Shown here: in pieces, positions 1-10,024 of the stretch
How the letters are laid out: every line of letters starts with the position of its first letter
How positions within the stretch are numbered: position 1 is the first letter of the stretch
Assembly: GCA_036971715.1 (NCBI GenBank)
Contig: JAVHJL010000013.1
Span: 1-64,000 of the forward strand
From: Arthrobotrys musiformis
Taxonomy: Eukaryota > Ascomycota > Orbiliomycetes > Orbiliales > Orbiliaceae
Reading direction: 5' to 3'
DNA length: 64,000 bases
The notes under the pieces: model-generated
What the model was told of the DNA's origin: nothing
Seen by the model: the letters and a program-made list of their open reading frames with translations, nothing else
Database searches by the model: none
Translations under genes and position numbers: made by a program

Positions 1-98
1 AACCTAACCTAACCTAACCTAACCTAACCCTAACCTAACCTAACCTAACCTAACCTAACCCTAACCCTAACCCTAACCCTAACCCTAACCCTAACCCT
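1..98. repeat. Telomere repeat array (chromosome end)
   Basis: C-rich strand of a telomere running inward. Ten 5-base AACCT units (1-25 and 32-56) are mixed with 6-base AACCCT units (26-31 and 57-98). On the other strand these are TTAGG and TTAGGG. The inner part is pure TTAGGG, the usual repeat of filamentous ascomycetes. Position 1 is therefore at or near a chromosome end. The pentamers may be real or may be lost bases in the C runs. Confidence 0.95.
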
Positions 99-1301
99 AA
101 TGATTCTAACAAACTTCTTTTTCCTAATAGTACTCTTTGTGTCTCAATAGTATCCTTTAGAATTATAAAGAATCGCAAACAAATTCCTGGAGAATACTGG
201 AGTTGTAGAGTATTGGAGTCGTAGAGGTAAATATATAGAGGTGAATACACGTTATAGTAGAGTTTGTGAGGGGTCCCCTAACAAATAATTGGTAAAGTCA
301 ATTCTTCAACTAACTCAAGTAAGAAAATCGCAGTATAATGAGTGAAACACCTTAGAATGAACATGGGAGGGCCTCATTTTACAGTCCTCTTATATCGTTG
401 GCCGTTCCGCCGCATACTGATGTTCCTACCTACATCTATAGGTCCCTACTGCGCCGGGCCCAGAGTACTAGTATACTCCCCCGTAAACATTCTATGCAGC
501 TAGCTGAATTTAAGATTCGGGGTGGTTACTAGAAGCCCTTATAAAGGTTTCTGCCAGACCCGGCCCTTGTCGCTTCGACTGTTACATCGAGTAGCGAAAT
601 CCAATTCATCACTACTCTCGATACCCAAACAAGCCATACTAAAATTTTGTGGTATAGTAATAAGAAGGAGATCGAGGGCCGGATTCCGGCGTACTAGCTA
701 CTGACTCAGCTCGGGTGACGTGGGTGTAATCTGGGGCGAGATGCTTAATCCCTGGTTAGGACTTGGCCCGGCCCTTGACCATACAGGGACCCTCGCCTAA
801 GACAAGCATATCCTCACGAGGATTCGGGAAAAAAAGCCTTCCTAAGGTTGAGCGGAGAGAAGCTTCGGACAATCTTCTACCGAAACCTAAACTCCACAAC
901 CTTTCTAAAGTTCCAGAAGCATGGGGTTTTTGATTCCGGGTCAAGGTATTTACAGTTTAGCCATGGCAGAACAATCGATATTATTATTAAATACCGCTAT
1001 TAATATTCGGCCACATAAGGTCCGTATAAATAAATACTGGGGCGGAAAAATCACGGAAAATGTCTAGCTTACGACAGAGCATGGTAGATTTAAATGAACT
1101 TGATAGGCTTCTGGATGGCGGCGTACAGAGCTCGAAGATATTCAGTGTATATATTAAGGGAAGGAAGGAGCATGCTACCGATGCGCGTACACCGACAGAA
1201 GCTCCAATCGTTTCCAGGTGTCGCGTCCAGAAAAAAATTTCCCGACCGTGGAAAGTGTTCAAATCTCCATCTCGTAGCCAAGGTAGAATAAATACGGCGA
1301 G
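99..1301. other. Subtelomeric spacer, no gene seen
   Basis: No convincing coding sequence. Open frames here are below about 110 codons, overlap on both strands, and lack recognisable domains or splice structure. The last part holds the upstream region of the esterase gene that starts at 1302. Confidence 0.6.
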
Positions 1302-2796
1302 ATGCGGTTCTCAAGCTTCCTCTCCATCGCGGCTGCAGTCGCCAGCACCTTTGCACAACTTAGTAGCAACCTCACCTTGATCACCGAAGACTTTGGCGAA
1401 AACCCTACCAATGTTCCCTTCTATCTCTACGTCCCCAAGACGATTCAAAAGCACCCAGCAATCATCCTAGGCGTACATTGGTGTACAGGTATGTTGCAGA
1501 CCCAGTTTCCTAGATGAGGGACGGCATAATAGGGCAATATCTGACTTAAATTTACTTATGAAGGAACCGGCCCCGTTTTCTTTGAGAATACCGAATATGC
1601 GAAATACGCCGACCAGTTTGGATATATCGTGATATTCCCATCTGCTCCTCGTGAGTCAAAATGCTGGGATGTGAGTGTTCATGAATTCTGGGTTTATTTA
1701 CAAGGGTATCTGACATATATTAACATTGAGGTCAACAGGTTGCAAGCAACGCAACCCTATCACACAATGGTGGAAGTGATTCTCTGGCTTTGGCGAATAT
1801 GGTTAAGTGGACTTTGAGAAAATACCGCGGTGACCCAAATCGGGTCTTCGTTACTGGATTATCTTCTGGAGGCATGATGACCCAGGTTATGGTTGCAACT
1901 TATCCCGAACTTTTCAAAGCTGGTAGTTCTTATTGTGGTGTCCCATACGGTAAGTAGTCGAGCGCTAATGTACCGTAATTGCGGGGATATAATCGGTTCA
2001 TGGCACTGATTACAATTGATAGGCTGCTTTAGGGGACCCGGTGAATGGAACAACGTCTGTTCGGAGGGCAGGTTGATAAAGACACCCAAACAATGGTAGG
2101 TCAAACGGAAAGGTGTCGATTGTCGCCGCCATGCCAATGTTTCCAGAAATTAGCCATAGTAGCAACTAACCATTTAAATCTAGGGGTGACGATGTTCGCA
2201 ATGCTTATCCAGGTTATAGAGGCCCACGCCCAAAGCTACAGATTTGGCACGGATCTGAGGACGTCGGTCTAGCGTACCAGAACTTCCACGAGTCGAACAA
2301 AATGTGGTCCAACGTCTTCGGTATCGAATGGAAGAGAAACAACACCAACACCCCATTCGCTAACTATACGCAAATGGTTTACGGTGATGGTACGAAATAT
2401 GTTGCATACTCAGCGGCTGGTGTCGGCCACGATATCAAGATCACTGCTCTCGATGTGCTTGCATGGTTTGGTATCTACAAACCTCGCCCGACAACGACGA
2501 CAACGACTACTAAAGCCCCTGCTCCAACCCCCACCGCTCTACCATGGGGCCAATGTGGCGGAATTACATACAAGGTCAGCCTCTCGTGTTGTAAAGTTAC
2601 GTCAAGAATAGAAGAATGAAACTAAATTATGAAAAATACAGGGACCAATTACTTGCGGCAAAGGTTTCCAGTGCAAGCGATGGACGGACTATTTCTCTCA
2701 GGTAAGTCTGTTCTTTTCTTCCGCCAGAATACGAGATAAATCACAAAAAAAAATGCTAACTATATTTTGCAACATTAGTGTATCCCAAAGTATTGA
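1302..2796 (+). CDS. Secreted acetylxylan/feruloyl-type esterase (CE1) with C-terminal CBM1
   Basis: Predicted secreted carbohydrate esterase that would remove acetyl (or feruloyl) groups from plant xylan while its CBM1 holds cellulose. Seven exons: 1302-1488, 1564-1670, 1739-1949, 2023-2095, 2184-2574, 2642-2701, 2779-2796, giving 348 residues. The start gives a signal peptide (MRFSSFLSIAAAVASTFAQ). The CE1 core shows GVHWCTGTG, the nucleophile elbow GLSSGG (Ser about residue 140), an acidic residue in SEDVGLAYQNFHE and the His in GVGHDI. A Thr/Pro-rich linker follows (about 290-310), then CBM1 with WGQCGGITYK, four Cys and the ending YFSQCIPKY. The last two exons encode only the second half of the CBM1, and the final exon has five codons plus stop. 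All frames join cleanly, so the gene looks intact only 1.3 kb from the telomere. Acetylxylan versus feruloyl specificity is inferred from family resemblance. Confidence 0.9.
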
Positions 2797-3010
2797 TGAC
2801 TTGCATGACTGCCTCGGCTGTAAAGGCTCCCAAAAGGGAGAAGAGAGGTAAATAATCGGAGTTTCATGGTCCCGTCATCCGCGCGTTATCCCTTCGTAGG
2901 TTAAGTGCAGACGATGTAGAATGTATAAAAACTGTACAAAATTTTAAAACCCTGAACGAGGCTGATGTGTATATAGAATAAAACGTTGACTTCAGTATCC
3001 AAAACCTAGT

Positions 3011-3378
3011 CTTGTATTGCAGACGCGGCCCAAACAATGTGTCCAAAAGCATGAGTCTTACTAGCCCATAAAGAAAGCTCCTGGCTTTTAGCCCCGCGGA
3101 GATGACTACATGATATTAGTGATCCTTGATCTGGTCTAATTTGGGATGGAGCTGAGGTACTGGTGACTATAAACAAAGTCAAATCCCAAGAAATACTCCA
3201 ACGTCGCTACCAGACGTCATTGTCTCCTAAACACCGTGTCACCCCGTTCCCTGGGCTTTACATAGGGATCCCGGGATCGTGTCAACTACATATACCGTCA
3301 CGAATTTTAGTAGCAACTGGATTTGCTTGCATAATCCTGGATCTACACACATTGTTTGGGCCGCGTCCGCAATATCAG
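3011..3378. repeat. Imperfect inverted repeat, 32-base arms
   Basis: Positions 3347-3378 read ACACATTGTTTGGGCCGCGT and onward. The reverse complement of 3011-3042 matches at 29 of 32 bases. Two of the three differences are C/T. The arms are about 305 bases apart with nothing coding between them. It could be the remains of an inverted duplication or of a terminal-inverted-repeat element; no transposase is seen. Confidence 0.6.
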
Positions 3379-3557
3379 ATTGATATTAAAGATGATATGA
3401 GCCATATTAATACACTCTACTAGGAAGATATACCTAGCTAAGCTCCTGACTAAGAATACTAACGATAAAATGGTGATAGGGAGAAAGGAAAATGTAGGTT
3501 TAAATAGGGGAGGATTATTTTACCCCTATGGTACATGTTTGTATGGAGAACAAAGAT

Positions 3558-3600
3558 GTTACGGCGGATCCGTCGTAACTGTTATGGCAGATCTGTTATA
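3558..3600. repeat. Palindromic repeat units, cluster A
   Basis: Two adjacent units. Copy 1 (3558-3579) is a 22-base near-palindrome with arms GTTACGGC/GTCGTAAC around a GGATCC centre. Copy 2 (3581-3600) has the same layout, but several C positions are T and several G positions are A (GTTATGGC, centre AGATCT). That bias is what repeat-induced point mutation leaves. Confidence 0.7.
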
Positions 3601-3885
3601 TGTTTTTTTGATTTATGAACGAATTTTAATATCAATTAGTTGATTAAATATTACGTTAAATTAATTAGACAATATTATATTTATTGAATGAAATTATTAT
3701 AATTATTAAGTTATTAATATTATAATTTAAAGTTTATTAGATTCTGTTGATTCAAGCAAAGTTACCCATAGGAATATATATATAAGATTTTAGACCTAAT
3801 AGTAATAATTGTGATAATAGCAGTAGTAGTGATAGTAAATTGATCATATATATGTTATATAATATAGTAATAATCATCATATTTT

Positions 3886-3975
3886 GTTACGGCGGATAAT
3901 GCCGTATGTTACGGTGGAATCCACCATATGTTACGGCGGATCCGTCATATGCTGTTACGGCGGATCCGGCTTATA
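3886..3975. repeat. Palindromic repeat units, cluster B
   Basis: Four units in near-tandem order at 3886-3907, 3908-3929, 3930-3950 and 3954-3975. Each begins GTTACGG(C/T)GGA. Each is roughly self-complementary around a GGATCC-like centre (one has GGATAAT, one GGAATCC). They clearly belong with the two units at 3558-3600. Function unknown. Confidence 0.75.
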
Positions 3976-4589
3976 TTTTTGTACCGTAGGGTTATGTGGT
4001 GCTGTACCGGTGTAACAGGGTAGTTTATAGTCCTAGATTCAAGACTGGATAGTAGACAGTCTCGTAGCTAGGAGCTGAAGGGGTAGAAATCGCCACAGAA
4101 TACCTAATACTGCAAACATCAATAACAAGTATACTCTGGTGCTTAGCCTGGGCATCAAGCTAAGGGAAGATCGTCTGGAGGGGAAATGACCAAGCATTTA
4201 TTAGGTTCTCGCTCCTCAATCGTTTCTTGGGATCTATTCTCCCACCACATTCCTGCCTTTTTCTTCTCCAAAAGCCGGGACCATGGTACTACATCCAAAA
4301 CTTCAGACAATTTTGTATATGTCTCCAATTCCGGGATGAGTCCCTGCGGATCCGTGGATTTACACGGAATAAATTATTCAAATTGGGCTCTGTCGTTGTA
4401 CGTCCGGTGATCGTTACCCACGACGATAACCTGGAGCTTTGGAGGCTCGTTGTATCTGTGTCTGGAGTATTCCCAAAGTTTCTGATAGTATTTCCGCAAC
4501 CGGGGGGCTAGTGAGGCAGGTGGTGCATGAAACCTTGAGTCAGGGGCAACAAACGTAACACTCTAACTTTATGCAGTAATGGCATCTAA

Positions 4590-6559
4590 TTATTTTAGGT
4601 TCGCAACAAATGTTAGGAGCTGGAGGACCCGACAGTTGATATCGGTGCTGGAAGAACAAGTATTTGTATTGGGGCCCACCTTTTCTATCGGAAGCACAGG
4701 CATCGCGAGCTCCTCCAGTAGTGGCCACTCCTCTGAGCTCAGGGGATACTGATCTATTGCTTTCTCGAAGAAGTCTAGCCCTAGTGCGCACTTTAAGTCG
4801 TAATTATAATCGGTGTGACTTCGGTGCGCTCCATAGCACCAATCGTTGCACTCAACCCGCAGTCTCCTAAGTGAATTTCGGTGTGGGAAAATTGCTTCCA
4901 TATCTGATGCGGCAAGACTACCATGCGACCCAATTTTTAGGTTTTGCAGATGGTTTAATTTCGAAAACACAATGGTGAGCAAGCCTTCTGGGGACGGAAT
5001 GCCATTTGATTCCAACTGCAAAGATTTGATATTGGTGGCATGGTCCAGTAACTTCAGGTCATCGCTTCCAATCCTATTTAAATCCAGCCATACCTGAGCT
5101 ATCCGGCCACAGTCCCCAACCGTATCTGCTAGGCTATTGAAAAACTCCCTTGACGTGCTTCCAAGAACGTTGAGCTTCTCTAGCACTGGTAGATTGACTT
5201 TAGGGTAGCTTGGTTCTGATTCAACCATCTGGATTCCTCCTGGCGACCCGGAATGGTCGTGTGCTAGTAATCCTGTCTGAGGTCGGCCTGGCATTTCCTC
5301 GCGTGGTTGTTCTATATTCAGTGCCGATAAATGATGCGCCAAGCGGATTTGCGACCCTTATGCCTACTGTAGGATCTGCGAATGAGCGGGCAACTGTGGT
5401 TGTACCTGCCCCAAAGCCTGCTGTACCCGCGCCTGTGCTTCCAATTGTGCCTGCATCTGTACTCGGAATTGTGCCTGCATCTGTACTCGGAATTGTGCCT
5501 GTATCTGTGCCTGCATTTGTGCTTGCATCTGTTGCACCTGTTGTAACTGAGCCTGTTGAAACTGATATAATTGTCGTGCTTGTCCTGCCTTTTGTGCATG
5601 TGTCTGCTGCGGCTGTTGTACCTGTAGCGGCTGTTGTACCTGCAACTGCCCCTGGATTTCTACTTCCCGTCTTCGCTCGTTCGCTTCTGCTTGTGCCTGC
5701 GCTACTTTCGCTGGAATTTCCCTATCTTCTCCAATACTAAGTTCTCGAAGAGTTTCCCCACAGCGCCTTAGTATTTGTAACAGGGCGGACAGCAGTTCCT
5801 CTTTATATTCATAATCAGGATCTGAATCTGGGGTCAAAGTGTGCTGGAAGCAACCCAAATTTTAGGGCATATACCTGGAGCAGCTCTGTTTCATCTTGAA
5901 GCTAATACAGTAGGGGATTTCTGAGTCGCTCATTATTTGTATGTTCGCGAGTTCCAATCGTCTTAATTCGGGAAACGATGATACGATCAAATAGAAGGTC
6001 TTGACGGAAATTGTTCTTGCAATACTATTCAAAAGGTTAGTGACAAGGAAAGCCACCTATCGGGGGGTGATGAGCGCGCGTATATACTTGATGATCTCTA
6101 AGCTCTTGGCAAAATTTGAAAGCTTGCGAAGCATTAGGCGCAGTAAAAGTCCCTCCCCCCTGCTCGAAGCGGTGGGGATCCTGGGAGCGGTACTCGGTGG
6201 TAGAGATGGAGGTAAAATATGAAGCTCTCGCACAAAGCAGAGAGTCCGTGGCGACGCGTCAAGTATGTTTTCCACTTCTTCCGCATCAAAGGTCCCATCG
6301 CCACAATGACTGCCATGCCCAGGCTATAGGACATCCAGCTGCAGATTAACGTGGCGGAGAAGAATTTCTAATACTAAGTTTAGCATATGGGAACTAGCAA
6401 GTGCTAAATTTTTGAGGTCTGATTTTACAACCTAGACACGAATCAATATTAATCAAAAGTATAATCCGTCGACGCGCCATTCGTGGGAGTTCCGCCTACA
6501 TGTTGAAAAATAACATGATTGATTTCTAGCGGGATGTTGAGAAACCGTTGGATGGGTTA
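4590..6559 (-). pseudogene. Decayed F-box/LRR gene with Gln-rich insert, five in-frame stops
   Basis: One reading frame runs through the locus. Exon 1 ends at 6500 with an F-box first helix (NIPLEINHVIFQH). Intron 6432-6499 has GT...AG ends. Exon 2 continues VVKSDLKNLALASSHMLNL and RHVNLQLD, a typical fungal F-box. Leucine-rich text follows (FPELRRLELANI, LHILPPS, LPVLEKLNVLGS). A Gln-rich, repetitive segment lies at about 5370-5700. In-frame stops are at 6324-6326 (TAG), 6057-6059 (TAG), 5862-5864 (TAA), 5364-5366 (TAG) and 5358-5360 (TAA); homologous text resumes at once after each. Every stop could come from a Gln codon by one C-to-T change. A further upstream TAA (about 6561) and the absence of a clear ATG fit inactivation. 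An intact F-box gene with an intron at the same point lies at 30277-32071. F-box proteins bring substrates to SCF ubiquitin ligases; this copy is probably dead. Confidence 0.8.
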
Positions 6560-7300
6560 GGAGACAGCTGTAGGCTCGTTGGCTCTTGGCAGCAGGCCGG
6601 AGGAGGGTCCTCTGTGCGGCGCTAGCTTGAGGATCAAGGGATCCGATGTTCCCGACTTCAAACAGAGTCCTGAGTGGCCATAAGCTTTGGTGCCGTGTTG
6701 CATTTTGCGAATCCACTCAGAGTGGAAATCGTGGCGTGCCGAGGCTGGTAGTGGCTAGGCTGGTGTTGCATTTTCGGAGACAACATATTGTGGCGCTCCT
6801 CTGGTGCCGAGGTTGCGTTCCCCTAGTATCAGAAGCCAGAAACCATCAGCTACCGTCTTCTCAAACCTGACTGACTAAAGTCTTAGGAATTTTGTAGGGC
6901 CAAAGAAAGCCTTTTATATATAATTTTATATGTAAATACTATATCCTAGCCTATACCAGCCTATATTATATCTAAAATCCTCAAAGTAACAGTGTTGTTA
7001 GTTCATCATTTCATATTTATTTTAAGTTTTGAGCGCCGCTTTGTTCATACAAGCTCGTGAAACCGTTCAATAGACAAAATTTCCCTCAATTTTGTGTTTC
7101 GCGTTCGTGGTGTCTTTCGCAGCCAGGTAGGATACATTCTTGCGCATTATGCAGTACGCGTGTCAGTTGTACTAGCTTACCTATCTGTGCTAGCGCTCGC
7201 TTGATCCTGTTCTGTTCCCAACACCCAATGCAAAGGCTCCCACTTCCATTTTGCAACCTACCCCTCTACCGTACACCATAGACACCCGAAGAGAAAAAAA
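6560..7300. other. Intergenic spacer
   Basis: No gene supported. It probably contains the lost 5' end of the F-box pseudogene (minus strand) and the upstream region of the ceramidase gene (plus strand). Confidence 0.5.
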
Positions 7301-8605
7301 ATGGATGCTTCTCTCCCCGGACCGTTCTGGGGTGAATCTACGTCGTATCTAAAGTAGGTTTTGAACTTTCTGCTCTAGCCTTGGCGTCAATATTTATAAC
7401 TCACAGGATTTAGTTTCTGCGAAGAGGTAGTCCTTTCTCGCTCCTCGCTCGGCCAGTGAACTGGATCTGGCCCAAACCCGTGGGCTGACCCAACCATTGC
7501 GGAAATATTAGGATTATGTCGTTACACGATATATCGCCGAATTTATCAATACTCTTAGCAGCTTAGCTTTCGGTACGTAAACTAACACTATTCTCTTGGA
7601 ATCTGAGGATGTTCGCTAATTTATCTTTGAACCAAACAGTTGTCTACGGAATATATGGGATTTCCAACCCTGGCCGTTCTGGCCAGACGACCGCTCGCCT
7701 GGTTTCCTACAGCGGACTGATTGGTGTAGGCATTTGCTCTGCCAGTTATCACATGACCTTGAAATATCACACTCAAATGTGTACGAACCGATCGGACATC
7801 CCCGTCTTAGTTTATGCTCGATCTCACCTCAGCTACAGCAGATGAATTATCCATGCATCTTTTGACAACACCAATGGTGTATCGCCTCTTGACATTCAAG
7901 AGTAACCCGCAACGCACTAGACTTGTGGCCGTAATTCTTACCAGCCTCTTCACGGTGGTCATGGTTACCCACATGGTCATGGACGAATTTCTGCTTCATG
8001 CGACAGCCTTTGGTCTTGCCGTTTATTTGATCGCAGCCCGAACACACAAGCTTATCTCTCAGCAAGTGCTAGATCAACGCATTAGGAAGAACCTTCGAAA
8101 TACCGCGCGGTTCGGCTGTTGTATGTTTCCAATACCCTGATTTGGCTACTAATTTACCTTTTTCTTCTCCTTATTTTTCTTTCCTTTCCATCTTCCTTTT
8201 TTTAAATTTTTTTTCGAACTTAACACGTTTTGCATATATGAACCTGTAGTCAGTTTCGCGTTCGGGTACTTTGTATGGCTTTTGGATCATTGGCTATGCC
8301 AGCTGTTGACCTCGACGAAGCATTCGGTTGGTTTGCCCGTGGCATTTTTCCTCGAGCTACACGGATGGTACGTGGCACTTCATAGCCGCATGGCTAACTA
8401 ACTCCTATCTCCTGTGTGATTCTCTAATAACGCTCTGAGCAGGTGGCATATATTTACCTGCATCGGGGGCTATATTGGTGTTGCTCTCATCGATGAGATA
8501 ACATCAAGCGAAGTCCGTGAGGACCCGACACCTCACCTCGCCTGGCCCGTGCCGTTTGTTGTAAGGTCACTGGCAGGTGCGGGTACATCACCGAAGCAGG
8601 AATAA
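7301..8605 (+). CDS. Alkaline ceramidase (YPC1/YDC1/ACER family)
   Basis: Multi-pass ER/Golgi membrane enzyme that hydrolyses (phyto/dihydro)ceramide to a sphingoid base and a fatty acid. Exons: 7301-7353, 7414-7426, 7512-7572, 7640-7780, 7839-8120, 8250-8367, 8443-8605, giving 276 residues, the usual family length. The N-terminus has GPFWGESTSYL joined to NFCEEDYVVTRYIAEFINTL, the conserved start of the family. The metal-site pieces are all present: S-x3-H in SASYHMTLKY, Asp in SDELSM, and H-x3-H in ELHGWWHIFT. Several hydrophobic segments lie between. Exon 2 is only 13 bases, and without it the conserved FCEE text is lost. The start ATG follows an A-rich leader. No disruption is seen, and no functional partner is evident nearby. 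Confidence 0.9.
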
Positions 8606-8845
8606 ACCCCCGACTGATTCACAATAGAAGTGCAGTTCGTCACAAAAAGGGATTTGTCGAAGGTCGTGGCTAGATGGGGGTTAAATGAACGATTAACACT
8701 GGGGAGCACGAGGATTTCACTTCTATATTACCACACATGCACACGCACACGCATACAGAGAATTAAGATTATATTATCCAGGGATAAGAAGTTACTTAAA
8801 TATCGAATTTGTGATCCACCGTGTAATTGACTAAACACTTCGGAA

Positions 8846-10024
8846 CTAAGCCACGATAGTCGTTCCCGCAGAACCATAGCCAGTGAGATCTTCGACACTC
8901 TCCCAAAATATTGGCTTCTCTTCGGGCTGCAGCTGGCCCTCGCCCGGTTTGGCCAGCCTATATCCATCTGTCGCATTGTAGAGTTGCCTGAGCCTCGCCA
9001 GCTCATAAACAAGGACCATTCTACAAGCAAAAACCGAAAGTAGAAATCTAGCCAGGATGGGAACACTGTCTCGGACCGAAAGAAAGACCACGCTTGAAAA
9101 GAGAAGTGTGCCGAAAATGAAATGCCCGCATGTGACCATCGACACGAGAGATGAAATAATGAGGTAAAACGGCGTTTCGTCGGATATCTGAAGAGTGGCT
9201 GCCTCCGGCTCCATCCACGGCGCGAACCATTTTTGAATATGGTTGCGAAATACCATCCTACGCTTTACTGACTTGACAACAACAAGGCATGAAAGACCTG
9301 TCCTTGCAGCTATATGCGGAACAGAAGCCAATAGGATCCACAGGAGAGGCAGAAATGTATGATGAGGTGCAAAAGTTGCCACTGTTTTGATCCCAAGTTC
9401 GTAGCCAAGAATGATGTTGTTGACAATCGCACCGAAAACAATAACGAACTCAAGCACCAGAATCAGGCTTTCGATGTATAAGTTGAAGAATCTGGGCTTC
9501 AATCGACCTTGCCGATCGCCCAAGATTTCAGCAAATCCACGATACTCGAACAGCCGTAGGGGATTCACTGCAGGAGATCCCAAGCTCAGGCCAAGTGCGA
9601 GAAAACGACGTCTTCCAATAACGGATAGAGTTGCTAGTTCTGGTACATCAGAACCAAAGGCTGCAAGGATGCCTGGAGTCAGGCCCAGCACTACACTAGC
9701 GCTAGACATCCCACTCTTTAAGTATTCCGGAGTGTTTTCGAGGATGCAGTTGAGAAGAGGCACGGCGAGTGCAGAGGTAGAGCCACCACCAAGCCACCGG
9801 GAAGACTGCTCCCATTCCGTTCGATTTAGTACGCCGGTGTTGTAGAGTTCGTACTGTTCTGTACAGTTATTGTGCACGATGCTGTCAAAAATGAAGCCAA
9901 ATTCCGGATACCATGCCCGAAACTGGCGCCGTTCTGTTACCACATAGTTGATGTGAACGGTAGCAACTATGATGGCTGCCACAACAAGAATCGAAAAAAT
10001 TGTTGCGAGACATGAGAGATACAT
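8846..10024 (-). CDS. Multi-pass fungal membrane protein of unknown function
   Basis: Single-exon gene of 392 residues with a true ATG at 10024. It opens with a hydrophobic helix (residues 5-25) followed by a polar segment with N-glycosylation-like NCT and NRT sites. Several further strongly hydrophobic stretches follow, including about 190-220, 230-260, 295-325 and 330-350. The segment PGILAAFGSD...VIGRRRFLALGLSLGSPAVNPLR resembles a family I recall as common in filamentous ascomycetes without an assigned role. The C-terminal tail is polar. It lies tail-to-tail with the ceramidase gene, 240 bases away. No enzyme motif is visible, so only membrane location is inferred. Confidence 0.75.
   Translation of the reverse strand: MYLSCLATIFSILVVAAIIVATVHINYVVTERRQFRAWYPEFGFIFDSIVHNNCTEQYELYNTGVLNRTEWEQSSRWLGGGSTSALAVPLLNCILENTPEYLKSGMSSASVVLGLTPGILAAFGSDVPELATLSVIGRRRFLALGLSLGSPAVNPLRLFEYRGFAEILGDRQGRLKPRFFNLYIESLILVLEFVIVFGAIVNNIILGYELGIKTVATFAPHHTFLPLLWILLASVPHIAARTGLSCLVVVKSVKRRMVFRNHIQKWFAPWMEPEAATLQISDETPFYLIISSLVSMVTCGHFIFGTLLFSSVVFLSVRDSVPILARFLLSVFACRMVLVYELARLRQLYNATDGYRLAKPGEGQLQPEEKPIFWESVEDLTGYGSAGTTIVA

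Larger units (their letters stand above)
2797..4589. other. AT-rich spacer with decayed repeats
   Basis: No gene recognised. The stretch 3600-3880 is very AT-rich. It sits between two clusters of 22-base palindromic units, and an imperfect inverted repeat lies at 3011-3042 and 3347-3378 (separate entries). Small open frames near 4186-4511 have no recognisable features. Confidence 0.6.

Noticed and set aside
50..250. 66-codon minus frame with a Gly-Leu repeat
   Set aside because: The repeat is just translated telomere sequence.
3558..3975. CRISPR-like array
   Set aside because: Units are palindromic and nearly contiguous, without regular unique spacers, and the genome is fungal.
5210..5740. 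176-codon plus frame rich in Val, Pro and Ala
   Set aside because: It is the antisense of the Gln-rich segment of the F-box pseudogene; composition follows from the opposite strand.
4590..6559. Stop-codon reassignment (TAA/TAG read as Gln)
   Set aside because: Intact genes in the same window end normally at TAA and TAG, so a changed code is not needed.
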